64,000 bases of DNA, from positions 64,593 through 128,592 of the forward strand of contig VZQC01005689.1 of the NCBI GenBank assembly GCA_009823505.1, written 5' to 3'. This stretch comes from Rhizomys pruinosus (taxonomy: Eukaryota > Chordata > Mammalia > Rodentia > Spalacidae). The translations under genes were made by a program, and so were the position numbers. Each line of letters starts with the position of its first letter. Position 1 is the first letter of the stretch. A model generated the notes under the pieces. That model had not been told where the DNA came from, searched no databases, and saw only the letters and a program-made list of their open reading frames with translations. Shown here in pieces: positions 56,283-64,000 of the stretch.

Positions 56283-57231
56283 AATAATGAAGTATTTCTA
56301 AGTGGGGTCTGTTCTCCAGTCCCTTCTCTTTGGTTAACAAATTGGATCACTGAGTAATCTGAATTTATACCAGCAGAAACTGAGACAAGAATGAGTACAG
56401 GTGAGTAAATATCAGGAGACACTTCCATTATTGATTAGTCTTCCTATTTCTGTGTTCCTCTTTTGTCTGGGAAAACAAAGCTACCAGCACAGTTTTCTTC
56501 CATCTTACTGGCCAGAATAGACCTGCAGAGCTATTTCAAGCTATATGTCAGGCTGGCAAAGGTAGTGTTTGAAGCACTATCTTGCTGTTAAGAGGAAGAG
56601 GAAAAGGAAAAAACTGTTGATCAGCCAGCAATGGGAACCATCTGCAACCTGCTCTATCAACCTCACTCAAAATGGCACAGCCCCTGAAACTCCATTTTGA
56701 AAATGCATTACCTAATTTTACAAATAGTTATGCAACCAAAGATGAAGAACCCCTGGTCTGAGGAATCCATCTATCAATTCCTTCCAAGCAATCCCTCAGA
56801 TTTTGTCAGAAAGAAAAGCTAAGTGAATTTCTGGGAACTTGGGATGATCTGAGCAATAGAACAATGAATGGGCTGGCCACTTTCCAGGGCTTTAGGAATT
56901 CTGGACTGACTTAGTGGTGGTTTTCTGTCTGGGAAGTCCACCAAAGTGAGCTAGAAGGCTGAACAATAACAAATAAACAAACAAAATCTAATGTTGATGC
57001 CTGGGTGGCAACCCAAGGATTTTTTTAATCCAGGGATTTTTTTGTATACTTTGTTTGGGTCCAGGATTCTTTTTAATTAACAATTGTAAATGCTTCTATT
57101 TTAGTATACTACTTCCTCTTAAATAATCTCATTTAGTTTTCAAAACAACTCTTAAAATTAGTTAAGAAATCCAAAAGTGATGATAGATATCTATAATCTA
57201 GAGGCTATATAAGAAGTATCAAATGTTAGGG

Positions 57232-57257
57232 ATTATATATATATATATATATATATA
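57232..57257 (+). repeat. (TA)n microsatellite
   Basis: Short perfect ta run. Confidence 0.95.
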
Positions 57258-57546
57258 ATTGGATGCTGTCTCAGAAAAAAAAAGAAAAACAATAAAAAAT
57301 TAATAATTAGTAAGAAAGAACATTAACTGGGCCTGTGAGACCTTTTTTACATAAAAGTAAACATTTTGAAATAACATATCAATGAGAAGAACAGCTCTCA
57401 CCTTAAAGGAAATGAAATAGACATTATATTCTAGAGCTGTAGATGGGTGAACATAGCCCTGGAATACAAAGCCATGTTCCAATGTGGCAGCAATTTCATG
57501 AATCCTTTATAGCAACAGACCAAAGAAAGTCATAAATCAGCATACT

Positions 57547-58050
57547 TTTCAAATATATTGGTGGGTCCATTCAGTAGGCAGGTTTTCAAATATATTGGTG
57601 GGTCCATTCAGTAGGCAGGTTTTAAATATATTGGTGGGTCATTCAGTAGGCAGGTTTTCAAATATATTGGTGGGTCCATTCAGTAGGCAGGTTTTAAATA
57701 TACTGGTGGGTCCATTCAGTAGGCAGGTTTTAAATATATTGGTGGGTCCATTCAGTAGGCAGGTTTTAAATATACTGGTGGGTCCTTTCAGTAGGCAGGT
57801 TTTAAATATATTGGTGGGTCATTCAGTAGACAGGTTTTAAATATATTGGTGGGTCATTCAGTAGGCATTTTTAAATATATTGGTGGGTCCATTCAGTAGG
57901 CAGGTTTTAAATATATCGGTGGGTCCATTCAGTAGGCAGGTTTTAAATATATCGGTGGGTCCATTCAGTAGGCAGGTTTTCAATATATCAGTGGGTCCAT
58001 TCAGTAGGCAGGTTTTAAATATATCGGTGGGTCCATTCAGTAGGCAGGTT
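57547..58050 (+). repeat. 36-bp minisatellite, 14 units
   Basis: The unit is aaatatattggtgggtcc, then attcagtaggcaggtttt. Fourteen ggtggg cores span 57560-58026, an average step of about 36 nt. One-base deletions (gggtcattc) and a cgg/tgg/cag variant before tgggtcc distinguish units; the cgg form is confined to the 3' end (from about 57917). The open frames across it are a repeat artefact. Confidence 0.96.
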
Positions 58051-58436
58051 ATAGCAAAGTAGGGAGAGTTAGCCCTTTAGTGGATGGGAGCAGGTAGACC
58101 ACGTTAATACTTTCCAAAGAGGATTTTCTCTGTTAGTCACGGAATGCTAAGTCAGAAAATGAGGTATACAAGGAATGGTTACTTAGGTGGGGTGGAGGTT
58201 TGAAGTATTTGGATACTTGGTTCATACTTTGCAGCTGTGTTTGCAGAGGGCCATGGAAACTTTAGGACTTTTGGCCTGGTCCATGCATATTATTCCAAAT
58301 GGCAAGACTTCCTTTTTATTTAAAGCAAAGTTTATGTGTGAATGTAATGTTTATTTTTTTTTAATTTTTGACAATTTCATGCTTGGATATGTGCTAATAT
58401 TCACTGCCCACTACATTTTCTTTCAATCCTTCCTCC

Positions 58437-58462
58437 TTTATTTCTTTAATTCCTCCCACTTT

Positions 58463-58493
<31 letters not shown>

Positions 58494-58592
58494 CTGTTTC
58501 CTTCCTTCTTTCCTTCCTTCCTTCCTCCTTCCCTTCTTTCCTTCCATCCTTCCTTCCTTTCTTCCTTCTTCCTCCCTTCTTTCTTCCAAGCT
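58437..58592 (+). repeat. (CTTT)/(CTTC) polypyrimidine microsatellite
   Basis: Long imperfect run of tttc and cttc units. It explains the Ser/Phe-rich and Lys/Glu-rich frames on either strand. Confidence 0.95.
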
Positions 58593-58889
58593 TTGTGCAG
58601 GTTTTCATAGCCATTACATATGTTCATGAAGGCAGGAGCCATGTCTTATTGAGAAGCCAACATTTCACACCAGTCCTTCTAATCCTCTGTCTCCCACAAT
58701 CCTTCAACCTTCTCTCCCACAGTGGTCCCTGGAACTTGGAAGTGATAACATAGATGTCCTATTCAAAGATGTGTACTCAATGATCACTTATTCTTGGCAC
58801 TTCTGACTAGCCAAGAGTCCCCACAGAATCTAAGCGGCATGCTTCTACAAGCCTTTACATAACTCTAATATGTGACTAAGTGTAAGAGC

Positions 58890-59100
58890 TATTGTCCTAA
58901 AGCTGTGTTTTTTGCTCCATAATATGTACACAAATCAGCTGGAAATCTAACTAAAAATGCAGATTGAGATTCAGTGGTGCCAGAGTTCCTGCCTTTTTTG
59001 CAATTTTGCTGCAAACCCCACTTTGTCTGTCGAAGCCCCAAGGTGGAGACACTCAACATATGGTCCACAAACCAAAATGGATTGAAAACCATGCACTATC
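58890..59100. repeat. Possible MER5-like fragment
   Basis: aactaaaaatgcagattgag and attcagtggtgccagagttc resemble internal MER5-type sequence; caaaatggattgaaaaccat is at the end. Weak. Confidence 0.3.
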
Positions 59101-59582
59101 ATTTCATGAGCAGCAGAGAAACTGAGAACACTCATCTAGAAGCTACAACAGTTGGCAGTTGTCGAGATGCTCAAGCATGGAATTTTGGAACACTAGGACC
59201 ATAGACACAGATAATCCATCAATTGCTAGTGGGGACTGTCATCCTGGTCCCAGACATGCATACTCAAGACAGGAAGCTTATGTTCTTAAGCACTGAATGC
59301 CCAGTTCCATGCGTAAAAGGTGCTTATTCAAAAAAAAAAAAAGGTGCTTACTTTTTTAGTGATGGAATGCCTAACAGGTATGTCTAACCCTTATTTAGAC
59401 TTTACAACAAAATATTGTTATCTACAAAGTTCATGCCCAGGACCTGCATATTTAAGGAGTTACAACAAAATTAGCAAAACATCAGAATGTTTTAGGCAAT
59501 GTTTTTTGTTGGGCTGCATTCTTAGTTACATTCAGGCTGTAAATGATACATACCTAGAATATTAACCAAGCCCCAAAACAGA

Positions 59583-59690
59583 AGGCTTGCCATGAACTTG
59601 AGGCCAGCCTAGATCACATAGTGAGTTCTAAGTCAGCCTGGGCTATAAACTAAGGCCTTGTCTCAAAACAACAACATCACTAACAACAAA
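59583..59690 (+). repeat. B1/B4 3' fragment
   Basis: aacttgaggccagcctagat, cacatagtgagttctaagtc, agcctgggctataaac and aaggccttgtctcaaaacaa. Confidence 0.75.
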
Positions 59691-59884
59691 TATTAACCAT
59701 CTGAGTGTAGGTAAATCTAAGATTCAAAAAGAAAGATTTATGCTTAAGTGAACTTTAAAACAAAGGAAAAAAAGGATGGAAATTTGGGGAAATTGAAATC
59801 ATTTTTAGTATTTGCTAAGAGTTGCTATATTAAACTTTGGAGGCATAAGGCTAAGCAAAATGTGATCCAGAACCTCAGAAACAT

Positions 59885-60120
59885 GAATCCAGCAGTATCT
59901 CTGGTTGTTAGTAATACAAAATCTTGGCTGTGTCCAGACTTAACTGAATCAGAATCTTCACTTGACCAGAGGATTACTGTTCATATACAGTTAGAAACAC
60001 AATGCTATGAATAGGTAGTTCTTAATCCTGACTGAACATAATACCTAGACTAGAGCCCTTACAAGACTGCTTACAAGTCCTGGAGAGAGACCCCAGGCAT
60101 CAGCAGTATGTATAGGTTTC
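59885..60120. repeat. MER5-like DNA transposon fragments
   Basis: gttgttagtaatacaaaatc, cttaactgaatcagaatctt, then tagttcttaatcctgactga. Two adjacent MER5A/B-like pieces; diverged. Confidence 0.5.
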
Positions 60121-60949
60121 TAGATGATTCAATGTCTAAAAAGGATAAGAAGCAAAGGTTTGGGTGTCTAATTGGCAAAAAAGGTGAAATGTCATTCTAA
60201 AGAAGGATTCCTTGTCCTTGGTGCATGTGTAGCAGTGAATGGCACTTTTTAGAATTACTCAATGAAAAGATGACATGGAAAAATGCACATTAATCAAACA
60301 GAATAGAGGTTAGCCATGAAAATAGACACTTAGGTGGTAGTCACAATACTGATTGCAAGAGGAAAATATATTCTTCTGTCAAATTCCCCAGTCTGTGAGT
60401 TTGTGGAAAAACTAAGGAGTTCTAGTCTGCATGCTAGTGTGTAGACTTGTTGCCACTAACAACTGATGCCAAAGGGCTGCCTATAATTTGAATCAGAGAG
60501 ACCTAGTAAAGTTTATCTGCATTTTAAACAACGTCTTTAGCAGAACTAAGTACAGAAATATATAAAACAAACACAAATGTCTAAAAGTGACAGAAGCAAC
60601 ATTTCTGGAACTGAAAGAGTGGTTTCAACAAGGAAGAAGGGATTGAGGCAAGTGTCTTGGAAAGCATCGCTGTCTCTCAGGTTTTGCATGATGATCTGGC
60701 AAGTTTGTGGAACACAAGCTAGGCAAAAGACCAAAGGTCAGAGAAGAAAGCAAACTATCAACATTTCAACATGCATATTCTATTGGAAGAGCCCCAGCCA
60801 ACGTCTCACAATGCCATCTGCAAGTTGATTCTGAATAAATGAAGAAAATATGTCAGGCCATTTCATCCTAATCAGTTGAAGTATCATTATATCCAAAAAG
60901 CCAAAGTAAAAGATCTGGTAAAGGGAGAAAGAAGGATTCTGATGGGTTT

Positions 60950-61110
60950 CAATGGAGTACTACTCAGCGGTAAAGAAAGATGACATCATGAACTTTGCGG
61001 GTAAATGGATGGAACTCAAAGTGCCATTATGCTAAGTGAAGTAACACAGTCCCAGAAAAACAAGCGGTGAATGGTTTCCCTCATTTGTGGATGCTAACAC
61101 CAAATCCCCA
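60950..61110 (+). mobile_element. L1 ORF2 3'-end fragment
   Basis: caatggagtactactcagcg, then gatgacatcatgaactttgc, gggtaaatggatggaactca, taagtgaagtaacacagtcc and tcatttgtggatgctaac. This is the widely conserved L1 ORF2 terminal region; no open frame of useful length. Confidence 0.85.
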
Positions 61111-61324
61111 GATGAAAGGCAAGCTGAATAAACATTATTGTTATATTTCTGTTTATCTGAAAGCAACTATGTTGTTATAATGTAAATCTCTTAACAGGCT
61201 CTAGAATAAATCCACCACTTACTTTCAGACTCTGTAATTACTGTATATGAGTGGAAAGTATGTATTCATATTTTACAGTAATATAAAATTAAAGGACAAA
61301 AATATGAATTCCTAAACATAAAAA

Positions 61325-61470
61325 AAACTGAGAGAAAGATGCAGGACAGCTATGGCAGACTGAATGATCTGGGGTGGGGTGGGGGGAAGGGAACAGGGAA
61401 TATGTCTAAACTGAACTGATAAATGATGTCTGAAATATATAAAACATCAAGTAAAGCATTATAAAAAAGA
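61325..61470 (+). mobile_element. L1 3'-UTR end
   Basis: gagaaagatgcaggacagct, atggcagactgaatgatctg, a G-rich tract, gtctaaactgaactgataaa and an A-rich end. It lies about 215 nt downstream of the ORF2 fragment, linking this 3' end to L1. Confidence 0.72.
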
Positions 61471-61789
61471 AAAAAATATTGTAAATATAGAAAATATTTA
61501 GAGTTTATCACATGTGAGTAAATAGATGTAAAATATACATGGAAATACTAATTTTAGAATCACATTATTAGAATATACAAGTTATATGGAGTATGGTTAT
61601 ATTCACATTAGTATAATGTTATTGTTAGAATGTATATCAGGTATAATACAATTTTATTAAAGTTTTGTGCATTTCATACACCAAAAAATAAATTTCATTA
61701 ACAAAAAAGGAGAAAGAAAACATTATACATCCATGTCAATAATGCTGGAATGAATATCAGCTTATTAACCTCTAAGTTTCATGCTTCAG

Positions 61790-62040
61790 AGTAGGAGTTA
61801 AATTATGTGCTCCTCAAACCCTCAGAACTTTAGAATGTGACCTTATCAGGAAATAGGGCCTAACAAATGAAATAAAATTGTTCTGAGATCATTAAGGTGA
61901 GCCCCAAACCAATCAAATGGATGATGATCTTATAAAATATGTAAGCTTGAACACAGATACCACCAAGTATGTAGGGAGTATGTCATATGAAGATGAAAGT
62001 ATTGGTTAAGGTTATGGGTCTTGAAGCTAGTAGATATTAA
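61790..62040 (+). mobile_element. Possible MaLR/MLT-type LTR fragment
   Basis: gaatgtgaccttatcaggaa, atagggcctaacaaatgaaa and ttctgagatcattaaggtga resemble an MLT1-type LTR. Diverged. Confidence 0.45.
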
Positions 62041-62044
62041 AATG

Positions 62045-62370
62045 TACCCTCAACATCAGAAAAATGCAAAAGATAATCAGTGCTGGTGAAAATGTAGAGA
62101 AAAGGAGAATATGGGGGAAGGTAAATCAGTATAATCACTATGGAAACAGTATAGATGCTCTTCAAAAATTAAGTACCATATGATTTTACAATCCCATTAC
62201 TATTGGAAATACAGCCAAAGGAAAAAAATAAGTATGCTTCTTGCAGTACTATTCAGAGAACTTGACATATAGAATTAACCTAAGCTATCATCTATTAATC
62301 AGCATATCATAATAATGCAAGGTATGTACACAATGCAATACTATCAAATCTGAAAAAAAGAGAGCTATCT
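62045..62370 (+). mobile_element. Old L1 ORF2 fragment
   Basis: cagtgctggtgaaaatgtag, then cactatggaaacagtataga, caatcccattactattggaa, atacagccaaaggaaaaaaa and acacaatgcaatactatcaa, in the order of the L1 ORF2 3' region; heavily decayed. Confidence 0.72.
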
Positions 62371-62741
62371 AGGAATGAAGCAGGAAAACAAGACAGAGGT
62401 CCAGAAAGCTTTTGCAAAGGCTAAAAATTAGCATAGGAAGTAAACAAGTTCTCTGGAACACCACACTCCTGCACCCCTATACCTCACACACACACTCCAT
62501 CCCAAGGCTCATTAGAACACACTGAAGCCACTGATACAGAAGTATTCCAAGGTGTCTGACAATGGCTTGTAGCTCCTTTTCATACTAAAACAGACACCTT
62601 TAGCTAGAGATTTAAATGCTACTGAGACATATGATTCATGAAGTTGTATGAGGAACTACATGTTAACAGAGCCTGGTCAACAAAGCTCATGCTAAGCAAA
62701 TGATCCAAAAAGCTTAGGTCACCTGACACAACAGCCCCCAA

Positions 62742-62905
62742 CTCTTTTTTTTTTTTTTTGGTCTTTTCAAGACAGGTTCTCTCTGTAGCCCCAGCTGTCT
62801 TGGAACTTACTCTGTAGACCGGGCTGGCCTTGAACTCACAAAGATCCGTCTGCCTCTGCCACCCGAGTGCTAGGATTAAAGGTGTGAGCCACAACACCCA
62901 GCAAG
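62742..62905 (-). repeat. B1 SINE
   Basis: Full-length minus B1 (ggtcttttcaagacaggttc through ggtgtgagccacaacaccca), flanked by agcc(c/t)ccaac. Confidence 0.93.
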
Positions 62906-64000
62906 CCTCCAACATTTTTACAGCAGGGATGTATGAGCTACTAAACCTTCTTTCTTTGCTCCAGCTTCCTTCTTCCATTTAAAACATACCTTTTTGTGGC
63001 TTATGACATCTCCTAACCTGTAGAGGATGTAGGCTTGTGGCATCAGCCATGGGTTATTCCTCCAAGGAGAGAGCCAACAGCCAATTAGATTTGGGATATA
63101 CAGGCACATGGCTGCCTCTGCTGCACAGTATTTCCAGGCAGGTGAAGTGTAGCTGGTGCTGATGGTGGAGTCTTGCTTGACTCAGGGAGACCCGTATTTG
63201 CTTTATTGGTTTAGTGGCCTTTGGGAACACTCTCTGGCATTCCAGAGGCCATCTGTACCCTTGCATGTGCGGTCTCAATACATCCCTCCCATGTTAACGT
63301 CAGGTCTTCGGCAGCAGGGTCTTATCGCCTCTCCTCCTGCAGGTATCCCAACTTAGGGGCAAGGAGCCCTTACCTTTTGTGGGGCCTTGGATCCCCTGGC
63401 CAACATCCCCCTGGTAGAACAATCCATTGCTGATGTCAGAGCTCCTGCATTAATATACTTTGCCTAAGTGCATAGCCCAAGGACTTTAGTATTATATTTG
63501 GTTCTGAACAGAGTATAATCCTTTTCACAGTTCTTATGTCTATTAGTCAATTAAAGAAGGCATTTTTACCGGTTTTATAAGAGATTACCTCTATAATAGT
63601 TGTCTCCAATTTACAGTTGGAAAATGACATCATCATCGTCATATTTCTCCTTGTTCTATGGGGGGGGAGGCAAGAAAGTCATATCAAAACCTTTGTTGCA
63701 CCTAGAAGGTATAAGTTTCATTAGGACTCATTATAGATAGTTGTTACATGTAGGATCCACAGAAGGGTTCGATGTTTATGGCAATCTGAGGCTTTTCTTC
63801 CTTTCAGTGTTCAGACGGGTCAACCTTTCAGTTGCCACTTTTTGGTACATCCTACTCAATGCAAAGCTGTATCTTTTCTTTCTCAGCCGTTAAGTTGGTG
63901 ACATTTTGTCCTGTTGGAACAAACAAATCTTTTCCCATAGTTAGTTTTAAGATTTGAATTGCAAGGTTTTTGACTAGAAGGTTTCATGTCTGTCTGTACC

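Larger units (their letters stand above)
49799..57546. other. Gene-free block: MER20, SINEs, mid-repetitive elements
   Basis: Outside the listed repeats I recognise nothing in 50436-50747, 51426-52091, 52171-52521, 53350-54149, 55137-55759 (see the weak open frames there) or 56283-57546. Confidence 0.55.
58051..64000. other. Gene-free block to window end
   Basis: Outside the listed repeats I recognise nothing in 58051-58436, 58593-58889, 59101-59582, 60121-60949, 61471-61789, 62371-62741 or 62906-64000. The last kilobase is repeat-poor by eye; it might be part of an older element but I cannot assign it. Confidence 0.5.

Noticed and set aside
57595..58062. Repetitive frames of 60-81 codons with a 12-residue period
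   Set aside because: They are the 36-bp minisatellite; 36 is divisible by 3, so one frame repeats. Not coding.
58187..58753. 188-codon ORF
   Set aside because: Its middle is the CTTT/CTTC microsatellite; low-complexity Ser/Phe tract.

Overview
The window is mammalian nuclear DNA from a muroid rodent. It is AT-rich and intron/intergenic-like, with no bacterial features, and is packed with B1 (7SL-derived), B2/B3 (tRNA-derived) and B4/RSINE1 SINEs, plus older MIR, MER20, MER5-like, MaLR-LTR and L1 fragments. The local B1 and B2 copies consistently differ from the mouse/hamster versions I know (for example the B1 3' end and the B2 tail). This suggests a lineage outside mouse, rat and hamster, possibly a spalacid; that placement is inference.

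Region by region: (1) 1-2041 is flank with a B2-B1 chimeric SINE and a MaLR LTR. (2) 2042-15579 is a large inverted repeat: left arm 2042-8080, spacer 8081-9283, right arm 9284-15579. Each arm carries one intact, intronless E2F4-like reading frame of 407 codons. The two are head-to-head, facing outward from the spacer, and encode identical proteins. These are the only convincing protein-coding genes in the window. The inner arms are nearly identical. The outer left arm is riddled with small indels and is preceded by an N, which looks at least partly like unpolished assembly. (3) 15580-36104 is gene-free DNA with many SINEs, two MIRs, an old L1 piece and microsatellites. (4) 36105-37530 is a 31-bp minisatellite of 46 units in exact phase, CpG-rich in its homogeneous core. 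(5) 37531-47267 holds more SINEs, a MER20 and L1 3' ends. (6) 47268-49798 is an LTR-like element with direct terminal repeats, its left repeat split by an L1 3'-end insertion. (7) 49799-64000 holds a second MER20, a young B2, a 36-bp minisatellite of 14 units (57547-58050), MER5-like and L1 fragments, and unassigned DNA to the end.

Most notable: the E2F4-like palindrome with its compensated frameshift; three independently inserted B2-B1 dimers sharing one junction, which implies a real heterodimeric SINE family; the exact-phase CpG-rich minisatellite; and a B2 subfamily marked by a 17-nt internal duplication. All repeat names come from recognising consensus features by eye. None was confirmed by a search.
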